This document shows positions 44,406-57,003 of a stretch of DNA of 64,000 nucleotides, piece by piece. Position 1 is the stretch's first letter, and every line of letters begins with the position of its first letter. The position numbers were made by a program, and so were the translations under genes. Source of the stretch: Anaeramoeba flamelloides (Eukaryota; Metamonada; Anaeramoebidae); contig JANTQA010000070.1 in NCBI GenBank assembly GCA_027625915.1, positions 5,399,001 to 5,463,000 of the forward strand, in the 5' to 3' direction. A model generated the notes under the pieces. The model was given only the letters and a program-made list of their open reading frames with translations, did no database searches and had not been told where the DNA came from.

Positions 44406-46432
44406 TTAATTTTCACTAATTTTATTTATTTGCTCGATTATTTTTTTCGATTCCAATACATAATCCGTGATTGGTTTAAAGCTGGATAAAATGGATCTTT
44501 TAAAGGTTTTACCTTCGTATTCGCTTTCTGTGATTCTAATTCTGGCAAGGCCTTCAATGGGGACTGCCTTGTTGAAGATTTCGTTAAATTCGTCGTTTCT
44601 GCCTTGTTGTTTTAAGGTTTCCACGCGCTCTGCCTTAACTCCCAAAATGTCTTCACAAATTTGGTTAAAGGCGGTTGCATAGATTGAAGATGAAGAATCG
44701 GTCAATCTAATTTTTGGATTATACCTATAATTGGGCTTTTGGACCCTGTGGTTACATTTTTCGCCAACCCAGTGTGATCCCTGTAAGGTGACCTTCTTTG
44801 TGCAATTTTCAAAGGTGCACGAGGGGTAGCAAACGGGGTTATTTTCGTCATGTAAAATATGGGTAATCGTAACCTTACTTGTGACGTAGTCTGCCTTTTC
44901 CCCAGAGCCTAAATTAAGGTTAAGGATATTGCATAAGGGATCGCGATCACCTTCGATCCAATTGGTATTCCCGCTAAATGATTTGCCAATTGTTTTTCCT
45001 AATTGTTCTTGGGTTTTTTTACCACCGCCTCTGTACCACCAATCTCTAATTTCTTGGGCTTCGTTGATTTCTGGATCCAAAATGATTCTTACAGAGCTGG
45101 AAGCGCTGATATTTTTTTTATTGAGATATTCGCCCACGTTTGCTCCCTTGAGAATGATCACGGGGTTATCTGGGAAGGTATTTTTTTCGGCAATTTCCCC
45201 CCAGAAATTACAAGAAATTCTCAAATACTGATCAGCCAAAACACATTCGCGTTTCTTTAATTGCTTCCCAGTCCTTGATTTCACTTCGATCAATTCGCCT
45301 ACTTCTGCGATGATCCCTAAGACGTCTATTTTTGTTCCATTTTGTGTTTTTTCAATCTCGCTTAATTTCTTATAATGATAGGCCTCCTTGGGCAAGTCAG
45401 AGGTGTTCGTGCAAAGGGTAATGGTGGTGTAATTGTTGAAATTGATTTCGTAATCGCTTTGGATCGATGAAAATCGTCGATCTGCGGGCTTTAACATGCC
45501 ACCGGAGATATAATAACACTTTGACACTTGAAGAACTTTATCGAATTTTGTTACATTATCATTAAACATTGTTGCCCTCATCTCGTCGCCGTTGGAATCA
45601 ACCAAGGTAACATACATTACTTGCCCTTGCTTACCATTTTTGTTGTAAATTTTTGGTTCTGTTTTGTTTGTGACACGGACCTTGATTTTCCAGTTTTTGT
45701 TATAAGTATTCAGGTTTTGAAGTAAAGTAATCCCTGTTTCAAGAGGTTGTGTTTTAAATGGTTGTTCTTGTTCTTTTTCTTTTTCTTGTTCTTGTTCTTT
45801 TTCAATTTCGATTTCATTTTCTTGTGTTTCTTTTGTAAATTGTGTTGGTTCACCTATTTTATCGGTTTGGGCCGAGACGGATTCTAAATTGGATACGAGT
45901 AAAAAACTGTTTGTTGATCAGATTAAATGAGAGAAAAAGAGGAAATGAATTTTTTTCAAAAAAGTAAATATTTTTTTTTTTTTTTAACGGATATAATTTT
46001 TATTGTTGTTTGGGATATTTTATTGGGTTATTTGAGTAAGGTATAATAAAAAGACGGTGAAGAAAGTGGAAGAGATAGTGAAGATAAGTTGGGTTTGTGT
46101 TGGAGAAAAAAAAAATAAAAAAAGAGAAAAACTCATAGGAAAAAGAAAATATGTTACTCGGTATTTTTTATGACAGTTTTTTGATAGTTTAATAATTTAA
46201 CAAAGGAAAAGTTTTTGATTTCTTCGTTGGTCACCATTTCATTAAGCTGTCTGTTTAGTGTTGCCAAAAGATAGAATTTCCCATCAGAAAGTTTTAATCT
46301 ATATCTGACTGTTTCTTCATCTTGATTTTTTGAATGTGTTTCTTCAAGATCTATTACTTGGAGAATTGGATGTACACACTCTTCGTTTTGAAAAATTTTT
46401 GGGATTGATCCTTCTGTGAGTTGAGAAGTCAT
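44406..46432 (-). CDS. RPA1: Replication protein A large subunit, two exons
   Basis: Single-stranded-DNA-binding subunit of RPA, needed for replication, repair and recombination in the nucleus. Exon 1 (46158-46432) encodes the N-terminal OB fold (MTSQLTEGSI...HPILQVIDL...VRYRLKLSDGKFYLLATL). Exon 2 (44406-45906) encodes a Glu/Gln/Lys-rich linker, DBD-A (GITLLQNLNTYNKNWKIKVRVTNK...VTLVDSNGDEMRATMFN), DBD-B, and DBD-C with its zinc ribbon (CYPSCTFENCTKKV...CNH). Total 591 residues, close to the usual ~600. The intron (45907-46157, GTAACA...AACAG) is 251 bp and joins GA|T in frame. I prefer the Met of MTSQLTEG, which aligns with other RPA1 starts; an upstream in-frame Met at 46477 would add 15 residues. 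Confidence 0.93.
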
Positions 46433-46591
46433 TTGAAAACTTTTGTGGTTTTGTTTTTTGTTAATTTGTTTATTCAAAAAAATGAAGTGTAATTAATAAC
46501 AATAATAAAAAATGATATTTGTCAGAAAGGTTTTTTGATAAAAATCTTTGTTTTTTTTGAATTTGTTTGTTGAAGTCAATTTGTACATTTA

Positions 46592-47044
46592 CCATTTGGG
46601 AAAAAAAGTGAAACAAGACAATAAATGTAAAACACTATTTTTAATTGGACAATTTAATAGAACCTGAAAATGAAAAAAGATCAACTGATAAAAGAAAAAA
46701 TAAATAGTTAAAGACAAAACGGAGGAGTCAGTATAATAACATGGTTTCAGAATATTTTTTGCTAATGGTTTTTTCTTTGATTGATCGATTTATAAAAATT
46801 TGTTGAAACTATTTGACTTTTTTTGAAGATCTCCAAAAATACTTTTATACCATTTCGAGATAAATAAGCAGATTTGAATTGAGTTTTCTGTTTTGATTTG
46901 AAATAATATAATGGATTATAATTTGAAGTTTATTGGTTTCTTCTCTTAATTGAACTTATTTTTTGTCTTTCAGTTTCTATTAAGGTTACCAATTAAAAAC
47001 TATATTTCACTTTTTTTACCTGTTTCACATTTTCTCCTGAATGG
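46592..47044. mobile_element. Pogo-type element without transposase, copy 1
   Basis: Left CCATTTGGGAAAAAAAGTGA, right end reverse complement CCATTCAGGAGAAAATGTGA; preceded by TTA. Contains the shared subterminal TTTTTAATTGG...CTGAAAATGAAAA motif. ~450 bp, no coding frame. Confidence 0.65.
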
Positions 47045-47936
47045 TTGATTTTTTTATTAAATTTATTTTGATTTGATGATGGTATTTTCATCTTTAAGGG
47101 GGGTATAGAAACAATTAACTATAATATATATTTTTTTAAATACAATTACCTTGAAAAAAAAAAAAAAAAATTGGTACCCAAAGACTCTAATCCTTGTTAC
47201 AAAATTAAACCACTGTATTTTTTTCTTCTTTTTCTAATACAATGTCTTATTCATTTACAAAATAATATACATAACATCAAATCAATTTAGTAGGTAAATT
47301 GTTTGATGTTTTAGTAATATTTAAAATAGGAATGAAATATCTTGAATATTTTTTCAAATTTGTCACAATTTTTAAGTCATTTTTTCTTTTTTTAAGGGTA
47401 AATATTTATATTTTTGATATACTCTGTATTTTGAAAAAAAATTTTTAATTTGATATTTCATTTTTATAATTTCTTCTAAATAATATAACTTTTAGATCAC
47501 AATATGTCCCTGAGAACCCCAAATATCCTATTTTTCTTTGAAATAAAATGTCTAATTGAATTGTTATGAAAGGAATATCAGAAATAGAATTTAGAATACA
47601 TTATCTTGGAAAAAAAATTTTAGAATTAAAAATTGAATAAGTGACTACAATAAAAAAATAACTTGAAAAAAAGTTCTTGGTACTTTTAGTTTTATTATTC
47701 TACAATAGAAATATTGTCAAAAAAAAAAAAAAAATTATTTTTTGAAAAGTTTGTAGACGTATCAAGAACTTTTTATTTTTAATAATTAGAACACATCATT
47801 CTTTACTGGAAATTTTGTTTGAGACCCTTTACATCCTACCATTGCCTAAAATACTTTGATAAATAATTTTTTTATAACAAAAGATTTTTTGACATCACAT
47901 AGAAATTGTATTTAACCTATTGATTACCATTCAATG

Positions 47937-47984
<48 letters not shown>

Positions 47985-48940
47985 ATTCTATTTAATTTAA
48001 TAATAATAAAAAAATATAAATTAAAATTTAATAAAAAATAATAATTTTTGTTTCATTGAAAATTTGGAAATTTTTTCAACAAGATTTTTTTCAAATTTAA
48101 ACGATTTGGAAAATAGTTTGAATCAGATAAAAAATTGATTTTCTCTATAATTAATACTATTTTTTGATTTTGGACTGTTAAAAATATAAGTATACAAAGC
48201 AATTTTTTTGTATAAGAGACCATTTGTCACAAATTATTTCCCAAGATCCGTATAAATTTAGATTGTAAAATACAATTTTCTACTAATAACTAAATTCAAT
48301 TAAAAATTTCTTGGTTTCGGAGATTATTTTATTATTTTTGAATAATATTTAAGAATTATTTTTTATTTTTTTTAAAATTTAAGGCCGATTACTTTATCTA
48401 TTAAAAACGGTATTATTTGTCTAATTCCAATACAATAAATTGAATTATATATATATATATATATCAAGTATTTTCTAAAGTTAAAAGAAAAGTTTTAGAT
48501 AATTTTTCATATTTAAATTATTAAATCAGACCTCAAGAAATAAATTTCATTTTTACTATTTGTTCAATATTTATAATAATTTTATCCAAAAAAAAAAATG
48601 AAAATTTCTCAGTAAAAAATATTTTTATTAATTTGTTTTATCATAAAATTATAAACAATTTTGTTTGATTTTTATTATTTATAAACAAATATTTCGTTTA
48701 GAATTAGAATTAATGCAATAAAATTTCTGATTAAAAAAAAAAATAAATATAACTCATTAAAAAAATTGCAAAAATGAATTATTATTATTATTTTCCCAAT
48801 AACAAAAAAAATAATACAATAAAATAACTACTTCATCTTTTAATTATTTTGACTTTTTATTATCATTTCAAATCTAGATTAAAGACAAATAAGAAAATAA
48901 ATACTTTAGCATACCAATATCATTTTAAATATTTTCTTTT
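47045..48940. other. Non-coding AT-rich stretch
   Basis: No gene seen. Holds a (TA)n microsatellite at 47941-47981 and a shorter one near 48447-48466. Confidence 0.4.
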
Positions 48941-48944
48941 TATC

Positions 48945-49255
48945 TTGATGGAATTAAGAAAAATCAGGGGTGATAATGGATATAAACGAAATTTCATAAT
49001 AAATGGTCCATCTTACATTTGAATTTTGAATTGCTTTTGTATTGTTTTGAAGTTTTTCCTCTCATAATGAAAAGTTTGCAAATAAATCATTTTTTCTCTG
49101 TTTTTTTTTTTTCAACAGTGTTTTGTTAAAAGGGAATCTGAAAATGAAAAATTGAAAAGAAGTAACATATGAATTAATGAAAAAATTGGTTTTACATCTG
49201 AAAAAGAGATTAGATTTATTTATTCAAATGGAAGGAAAATCGATAAATGGGTAAT
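48945..49255 (+). pseudogene. Exon-like fragments of unknown origin
   Basis: 49121-49250 is preceded by a T-rich tract ending CAACAG and followed by GTAATTTT, like an exon. It reads CFVKRESENEKLKRSNI, then a TGA, then INEKIGFTSEKEIRFIYSNG. A second coding-like scrap (ELRKIRGDNGYKRNFIINGP) precedes it at ~48950. Could be a decayed host gene or TE relic; family unknown. Confidence 0.25.
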
Positions 49256-50793
49256 TTTTTAATTTTTTAATATTTATATTTTTTATGTAATGCTTCTTTC
49301 AAAATAAATGTACCAATTTTTTTAACAGTTTTTTTTATTTTTATTTCTTTTATTTTTAAACAAAAAATCAATATCTCTTGAGTATAGTATTGACTATTAA
49401 AATCGAATTTTTTATATTCTAATAGATAACTTCAATTATTAAAAAAATTTTTCTTTAAAAATTAATTTTTAAGGGGTTAATGATTTTGAAAGATAGGTTA
49501 TATTCACTTATGGTTTATAGCCTTTTATCTCATCAATTAATCTATATATTCTCTAAATTCCTTTTCAAAATTATTCTAAAGTCAATTTTTGCATTTAGGA
49601 ATTTTCTAAGTTCTTATTCTTGCATCTGATGAAAAAAAAATTCCAAATTTATTTAGTATGTGGTAATTTTTTATTTGATTTAAAATATCCTTTATTTCTT
49701 GAAAAAAAATAAAAATTAAATAAAAAACCTTGTAAAAAAAAAAATTCAAAAATTGCAATTAAAAAATATCTATCATAAGCTACATCCAAATATTTTGGTT
49801 TAATTTCTTTTGTGTTAATTGCAAAATAAAAAGATCAAAAATTTCATTCAGTTATCCAGAAAAAAAATACATCTTTTAGAGAATTATTATAAATCACCCA
49901 AAGAACCAATTCTAAAAGGGAAATTAAAAATTTAATCTTATTTTTTGAATTAAAAATTTGAAAAGTTATAAGAAATTAAAAAATCTTTTTTTATAAGCTG
50001 AATGAAAATTTTGTTCAATTTATTTTGCAACAAATAGTATAAAAGTATCTTTATTAAACCAAATCCAAAAAAAAAGTTAGAATACATCCCGAAGTTTTAT
50101 TTTTTTATTCATCAATTCTTAAAAATAACACAATTTATTTGTAGCAAGGTATTGTATAAATTAAAGACACATAGATTTTTTAAGACAATTTTAAATAATT
50201 TTTTTTTCCAATTACAAGTAATATATTTTTTTTTTATTTTGGATTTTTAAAATGTTTTATTAGATATTTAATTTCAAAAAAAAAAATTTACAGAGAATGA
50301 TTAACTTTAAAATGAATTTTATTGTTTAAAAAATCATTTTAAGGTTTAAATATTTCCAGTGGTTTATCGAAATTAGTTAAACCTCATTTTCTCCAAAAAA
50401 AAAAAGGTGAAATTTTTCACTTTTTCCTTTTTTTAGAAATATTTTTATGAATATATTTTATAATAAATACCAGAGCCGTTGATTCAATCAGTATTAATAT
50501 TTCACTCTATTTGATATTATCAATTTAAGGAATAGATCTACTAATAAAAATGATTTTTTATGAAACCTAAAGAAAAAAATTACCCACTTTTTTATGAATA
50601 ACCGATTTTTTTCTTACAAATTGGAAAAAAAAAAATATTAATAGCTAATAAAAAAGGGTACAAAAAGAAAAAAATATTGAAAACATTTGAGATGATTTTA
50701 ATGATACCAAAAAATATATATTTGAATAAATTATCTTGTATTTATTTCAACGAAAATTTGAAAAAATAAAAAACAAATTAATGATAATATCAC
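49256..50793. other. Non-coding AT-rich stretch
   Basis: No gene recognised. Very A/T rich with long homopolymers up to the LINE target-site duplication. Confidence 0.35.
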
Positions 50794-51942
50794 TAAATAA
50801 GTATTTTTTGATGATCTTATTCTTATTATGAAAGGGCCATTAATCTCTCTAAAAATTAATTTAGAAAGGATTTTTGAAATAATAAAAAGATTCGGGATGA
50901 ACCCACATAATAAAAAAAAACAAATATAAAAAAAGAATTAAAAGATATTTTTTTATCTTGGGATTTGGTTAGAAAAAAAACACACATCTTGAATATAATT
51001 TCAAAAAAGTGGAAAAGTCCTTGGAAACACTTAATCGATTGTTTCAACAAAATAAACTCAACAATGGAGTCAAAATAACTTCTTTCAAAGCTCTCATTTT
51101 AAGTCAACTTTATTATGGTCTTGAAATATTTGGCTTGAAACAAAATGATTTTGAAAGAATTGATAGATTTATCAATAAATCAGTCACAAATTTCTTACAA
51201 ATTAATATCCATTCACCTCAATTAATTTATAAAACTGAAGCAAAAAATTGATCTCGCTAGATTAAAAAGTATACCGAAGAAAATATAAATTGATAGAAAA
51301 ATTAGATTTCTTAAATTTAAAAAAATTAAAAAACAATACTAAATTTTCGAAAATTGGAAAATGAAAATATTAATTGGTACACTAAGGGATTAAAATTATT
51401 AGATTTAGAATTAAAAAGTTTTTCGATTAACCGAATTGGAAAATTCACCTAGTTGGAAAGTTCAACAATATCTAAAAATTATAAAACAACAAAATTGCAA
51501 TTTCAAACAACAAAAATATTTAAACTGGAAAGCTTCAAAAACAATTCTAAAATTTCGAATTTTTACTAATTGTTTAAATAGGTACTCTTATGTAACAAGT
51601 AAAAAATAAAAATAAAAATTGTGATTTATGTAAAGAAAAGTTAAATATTGATATCATTGAAGATTTCAATCATTTTTTTATGGGACTGTCCGGCCTATAA
51701 AATAAATCGAAAAATCTGGATATCTGAATTTTTTTGAAAAAAATAAAAAATTAATAATATCAGAGATATTATTAATAAAAAAGAATTCATCATATATATT
51801 ATCATTAGTAAGTGATAATAAAATTTGTGATTCTTTAACAAAATTTCTAAAAAAAAGTTTAGAAATTAGGGCACACAGGAGAAAAGCAATTTTCTCTCTT
51901 CAAAAATAAAAAAAAAAAAAAAAAAATAAATAAGTATTTTTT
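50794..51942 (+). mobile_element. 5'-truncated LINE copy 2 with 16-bp target-site duplication
   Basis: The body 50810-51926 starts inside the RT active-site region (DDLILIMKG). It continues with FEIIKRFGMNPHN, a YLGIWLEKK block, SQLYYGLEIFGLKQNDFERI, and the terminal Cys-His motif (DLCKEK...NHFF.MGLSG in shifted frames), and ends in an A-rich tail. The exact duplication TAAATAAGTATTTTTT flanks it at 50794-50809 and 51927-51942. It shares its whole 3' part with copy 1 at 10161-10982. It differs from the 26-35 kb LINE, so two LINE families are present. Confidence 0.88.
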
Positions 51943-52384
51943 AATTTTATTTTATTTATTTTTTTTTTTATTAGGGGATTATTATTAGACATTTTAAAAA
52001 ATCCAACAGAAAAACTTTCAAAAGAATCAACAAAATGGTTGTTCAACTCCAACAAACCCATTTAGAGTGTTATATTAACACCCTTTTGACACTTTTTTGT
52101 AAAATGCCTTTATCTCCTCTTTTTTTTTTAATTTTTAATTTATGAAAAATTGATTGTTTAAATTATTTCCCCAAAAAAGGAATAAAATAAAATACTTTAT
52201 CACTTTTAAAAAAGTGTGACAAAAAAGCTTTCCAAAATGACCTAAAAATGGTTCTGTTGTGGTTTATTGACACCTATAGAGATCCTTTTAAAAACTTTTT
52301 TACCACACCATTATAAAGTAACATTTTTGAGCTTGTAAATCTGTGTCATCGATCCAAATCTTGATTAAAATTAATTTCTTGTTC
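51943..52384. other. 3' flank of the coiled-coil gene
   Basis: Non-coding AT-rich; no feature seen. Confidence 0.35.
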
Positions 52385-53839
52385 TTAATTGTCCAGCAAT
52401 TCCTCAGCTTGTAACCATTGCTCGTCTTCATCACTTTCATAATTAACAACTTTTGTCATCAAAATTTTTCTTCTTTTTCTTTTTCTTTTTCGTTTTTTAT
52501 TTTTCGAATTATGATTAATTTCATCTTCTTCAAATGGAAGCTCGCTAAGGATAAAGGTCTGAGATCGAGGGCCGAATTTTCCTGTTTGGTACTGCTTTTT
52601 TGTTTTTTTTTTTTTTTTAGATTCAAGTATAAAATCATTAAAGTCGACACTGACATTGGCAATATCTTTTCTTAATTGTTCGAGTGTCAAGTGCTGTTGC
52701 TTTTTGACTCTTTCCTTTTGAAGTTTCTTTTGGTATTCCAGCTCCTGCTGTTCCAATAGTTTCCGCTTTTTGTTGATCTCCTCACTTCTCCTTTTAAGCA
52801 TTTCTTCCCGCTCCTTGAGTTCTCTTTCCAATTGAAGCTTTCTTTCGTTTTCATGTTTCAATTGCTTGCGGAATTTTTCGTCTTCCAATTCTTGATCCAT
52901 TTGATCCAATAATAATTTTTTATTGAGCAATTCCTGCTCCTTTTTTTTCAGTTCCTCTGCTCTCCTCTCTAATTCTTTGTTCCATTTCTGCTGCCTTTGT
53001 TTCTTTTTCAATTCCTTTTCCTTTCTTCGCTGATCAGCTTCACGGATTTTTTGTTCTTGCTCAATGCGCTCCAATTCTTCCTCTTTCCTTTTTTGTTCCT
53101 TTAGCAGCCTTCTTCTTTCCTTTTCCTCAAGTTTCTTTTGCTTGACTTGCCTCTTTTTTTCTTGTGACTTTCGCTTCCTTTGCAATTCACGCTCTTTTCT
53201 CTTCAGCTCCAATTCCTTTAGCCGGAGCGCCTCTTCTTTCTTCTTCTGCTCTTCCTTCTTTCGCCGTTTCTCCTCCTCTATAACACGCTGCTCGTCAAGA
53301 AACCTTCCCTTCTCTTCGTCATAGAACTTGTTTTTATATACGGACCCGCTCACCTTTTTGATCGCGCCCAAAACACGGACTCGGTCTTGCTTCATGATCA
53401 GGATCTTCCTCGCTTTCTCGCTGTCGTCCCTCCAGCTTCCCTTAGTCTCAAAGATCCTCTTAAGAAAGGCCAACGAATTAACGAGCGATTTAAGAGCAAT
53501 ATCAGATGTGGAAATCAATGATGAGATATCAAAATGGTTTTGCTTCGGATAGCCCAATTGGTTGGTTAAAATGGTCTGGAATAATTTGAGATTTTCAATC
53601 TGTTGTTTCTGCAAAAAGTTACATTTCACAACATCAATATTCTTCGTTGGCAACAGCACATTCAAAATGTTAATCAATTGAAGCCCATTAGGATTCAGTA
53701 AACTTTCTTCAGTTAAATTCTCATCCATTAACACATCAGAATAAAACGGTATCAGCTGTAAGATCGTGTTTTGGTACATTTTCTTTTTGTTTTTGTTGAC
53801 CATAATCGTGACACTGTTTTTCATTTTATAGCGTGACAT
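52385..53839 (-). CDS. CH-like domain plus long coiled-coil protein
   Basis: 484 residues from MSRYKMKNS. Residues ~20-145 look like a divergent calponin-homology-type helical domain (LIPFYSDVLMDENLT...LLNPNGLQLINILNVLLP...LQKQQIENLKLFQTIL...SLVNSLAFLKRIFE). Residues ~185-395 are an almost uninterrupted Lys/Glu/Arg/Gln helix (RKKEEQKKKEEALRLKELEL...), predicted coiled coil or single alpha helix. The tail has a basic patch (KKKKKTKKQ; KRKRKRKRRK) and an acidic end (YESDEDEQWLQAEELLDN). This plan suggests a cytoskeletal, perhaps microtubule- or actin-associated, protein; function is inference. The 12 residues before the chosen Met are poly-Lys from a T-run and are probably untranslated. G+C is higher than in flanking DNA, as expected for an expressed gene. 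Confidence 0.8.
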   Translation of the reverse strand: MSRYKMKNSVTIMVNKNKKKMYQNTILQLIPFYSDVLMDENLTEESLLNPNGLQLINILNVLLPTKNIDVVKCNFLQKQQIENLKLFQTILTNQLGYPKQNHFDISSLISTSDIALKSLVNSLAFLKRIFETKGSWRDDSEKARKILIMKQDRVRVLGAIKKVSGSVYKNKFYDEEKGRFLDEQRVIEEEKRRKKEEQKKKEEALRLKELELKRKERELQRKRKSQEKKRQVKQKKLEEKERRRLLKEQKRKEEELERIEQEQKIREADQRRKEKELKKKQRQQKWNKELERRAEELKKKEQELLNKKLLLDQMDQELEDEKFRKQLKHENERKLQLERELKEREEMLKRRSEEINKKRKLLEQQELEYQKKLQKERVKKQQHLTLEQLRKDIANVSVDFNDFILESKKKKKTKKQYQTGKFGPRSQTFILSELPFEEDEINHNSKNKKRKRKRKRRKILMTKVVNYESDEDEQWLQAEELLDN

Positions 53840-54582
53840 TTTTGTTTGTTTTTTTTTTTTTTTCTTTTTGATCAAAACTTTGTTTTATTTTTGAAAAAAT
53901 TTTTGGAAACAAAAGATAAATAATAATAAAATGAGAAAAAAATGATCAACCAAGAAAGTTATTAGGAAATTATAACAAAGTCATCTGTCTTTAATTAAGC
54001 TTTCAAGATAATCTTCAAGGCTTTCAAACACTTTTCAAACTTGAAAAGCTTTATTAAAAGGAGAAAAGCTTTGTTCTAGTTCTTAGAGTTTTGTTGTTGC
54101 AAATGAGAAAAGGTTCTTTTTTTTTTTTAAAAATTCTGTTTTTTTAATCTTGAATAATTGTCATATGTTCCAGAGGTTTTGAAGAAAAGTAACTCAAAAG
54201 TTTTCAAAAGTGTATGTGAAAACAGACAACAAACTTCTGTTTACTAATTTTAAGGGTGTTATGAAAAAATTTTTTTGATCAAACTTTATTCCAAAGCTAA
54301 AACTTATTTATTTGTTCAGCTGCAAAATTTAACTTTTGTTAAAGAGTAAGGAATTTGGAAAGGGAATTGTCAAATTTGTAATTTTCGTCTTTTTTAAATT
54401 GTCTGTTTATTCACTAAAGATAATTAGTATTTTTTTTATTTTGATGAAATTTGTTTTGTAATTTTAAGGTAACTAGAGAGTATATTTAAGGTTTATAGTT
54501 AAAGAAAAATGAAAAAGAGATTATTGTATGTGAGGTGTGACAAGTTATTATTTATTTGATTATTTGATTGGTCTAGGACTTA
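53840..54582. other. 5' flank of the coiled-coil gene
   Basis: No gene. Around 53995-54110, AAGCTTT and TTTCAAACACTTTTCAAAC-type short inverted motifs occur, of a kind also seen near 57.8 kb. Confidence 0.35.
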
Positions 54583-54997
54583 CTGTTCAGGAAAAAAAGT
54601 GAAACAGGAAAAAAAGTGAAGCAAGGTTTTTAATCGTGAACATTGCTGAAAATGAAAAGTAAAATCAATTAAAAGAAGAAACCAATTAACTTCAAATAAT
54701 AACCCATTATATTATTGCCAATCAACCAAACAAATACAATTTAAATCTTCTTGATTCTCGAAATTGTTGGTTTGGTTTTGGAGATCTCAAAAATAGTCAA
54801 TTTTTGGAACAAATTTTTAATAATTGATCAATCAAAGAAAAACCCATACCAAAAGATAGTATTAAAAAAATTGTTATTGTGGTGAATACTTCATTTTGTT
54901 TTTATTTATTTATTTATTCTTTTTTTAATTGATTTTACATTGAATTTTCAGTAATGTTCGCAATTAAAAACCGTGCTTCACTTTTTTTCCACAATGG
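54583..54997. mobile_element. Pogo-type element without transposase, copy 2
   Basis: Left CTGTTCAGGAAAAAAAGTGA, right end reverse complement CCATTGTGGAAAAAAAGTGA. Flanked by TTA on both sides (54580-54582 and 54998-55000). Internal arms share GGTTTTTAAT and GAACATTGCTGAAAA. The ends match the transposase-bearing pogo element at 23551, so this is probably its non-autonomous derivative. Confidence 0.8.
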
Positions 54998-55257
54998 TTA
55001 GTTTGAATTATAATGGTTGTGAAAAAATTGTAGTTTTTGAATTTATTTTTTTTTTTTAAATTTCTGAAATCGAAATTGATGAGTGTAAGACTAATAGATT
55101 AGAAGATATTTAATAAAATAGTAGATTTTTTTGGTGGCAATGTATATATTTTCTACTTGAAATGAAATAGCTATCAACCCAGTCAATAGTTGGAACAAAA
55201 TAAATGCTTTATGATATAATTTTTTTTTTTATTTTTTTAATTTCTTTTATTATTTAT

Positions 55258-55400
55258 TAGAAAACTAAATTGGGTTTAAACTATTTCTAATAACTGTAAT
55301 AAAAAATTTCTTTTGATTACTCTTTGAATTAGGAGTCACAAATTTAACCACTTTAAAACTCTCTCTTTTTAACAGATTAGGAGCTCATGGGCACTTAACA
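55258..55400. repeat. Dispersed repeat, copy 2
   Basis: Partner of 35060-35222: TTAGAAAACTAAATTGGGTT, CTTTGAATTAGGAGTCACAA and CTCTCTTTTTAACAG in the same order. The 35-kb copy leads into the tRNA-like unit; this one does not. Confidence 0.6.
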
Positions 55401-55599
55401 CTTACCAATAATCCCTTAATTCCTTTTTTTTCTTGTCTTTTCAAAAAAATCATTTTATTTGATTATAATCTTTTTCTTTCAAAATTAATTTAAAGAAATA
55501 TAATAATCTTTCTTCCATCGTAACTGGCTAAAACTATTCTAAATATATTTTGGATTTTTTGGTAAATAGGAGAGAATTTTGTTGAATTATCTTCTTTCA

Positions 55600-55639
<40 letters not shown>

Positions 55640-56803
55640 AAAAAATGTTAATATCTATTTGGCTATTGATTGATAAATTAAAAATCAAGATTCAAAAAAA
55701 AATGGAATTAACTGTATAATATGTAAATTTTTTTTTTATATACAATATGAATTTTTCTTTTAAAAAATATCTTAGAGTTATTATAAAATTTATCAATTAA
55801 GCATTAATAAGAGATTTTGATTATGATTTTTGGGCATTTATAAGACTTTTTAGACTATCAGCAAGATTTTACACATAACAGGATATAGATAATTGGTGAT
55901 ATTCCTTAAAAATTATAATTATATAGAATATTAGATTTACTAATATAAATAATTATTATGTAAACTTTTTTGGAGATTGATTAGGATATTCTAAAATTAT
56001 CTACTTGGTATATTTTTCTTAATTAGTGCCCTTTAAATAGATGTTTCATTAATTTGATATAAAAACTATATTCTAAACTATCTTTTTATTTTATTTTTTT
56101 TTTATTTTGAATGAAATATTTATCCCCTAATTTTTCAATACTTTTTTAAACACAATTTCTATTTTAAAGTAAATTTATATATTTTAAATAAGAAAAAAGT
56201 TTGAAAAGTTATTAAAATAAATCAAATTTCTGAATATTTTGAAGTTATTATATCAATCTGGTTAGATGTTTTGAAATATAGATTAAAACTGAATAATTTC
56301 AGATTTAAAATTTATCATTTAAAAATATTATTCAAATTTAAAAATTATGTAAACGAATACCATTGTTTTTGGTAACACGGTTCAGAAATTTGAAATTATA
56401 TATTTATCAAATAAAATGGGTTAGAATACCTTTCAGGAAAATAAAATATTTTTATTATGTTTATTAAGAATTTGACAAAATAATTGAGTATTCAACTGTT
56501 AATCTTAAATTTTACGAAATTATGATACCAATAAAATACAATTTTAAACATTTTTTATTGGTAAAACATATACATTTACTAACTATTTGGGGACGTGATT
56601 TTTATAATAAATAGCCTAAATTTTGGTACTCGCTTTTTTTTTTTCATCAATTATCATATTTTAAAGTGTACTTGATGATATGTAAATATTAATGGTTCCT
56701 AAATATTATTTAAAATTCATCTTACTCTAAATTTTACTTTATTGTTTTGGCTATAATTCTAGTCAAAAAGACAATCCACAGGGATAAAAAATATTGAAAA
56801 AAT
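55401..56803. other. Non-coding AT-rich stretch
   Basis: No gene. (TA)n microsatellite at 55604-55636. Confidence 0.4.
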
Positions 56804-57003
56804 TACAACCAGTTCCACTTTTAAGGCACAAACTTTCAACGAAATTTAAGGCACAAATAAAAATCTAAAATTATAGCAGATTATTTGGATTCTAGTAAAA
56901 TAATTTGTGAAAAAAATTCCAAATTTTTTGTGCTTTAATTCAAGATTTTTTTGTGCCTAAAATTTCGTTTAAAGTTTGTACCTTAAATTTGAAAGTGATT
57001 GTA
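56804..57003. mobile_element. Palindromic MITE, old type, copy V
   Basis: Left TACAACCAGTTCCAC; the right end is decayed (GAAAGTGATTGTA). 200 bp, arms clearly diverged from each other. Confidence 0.82.
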
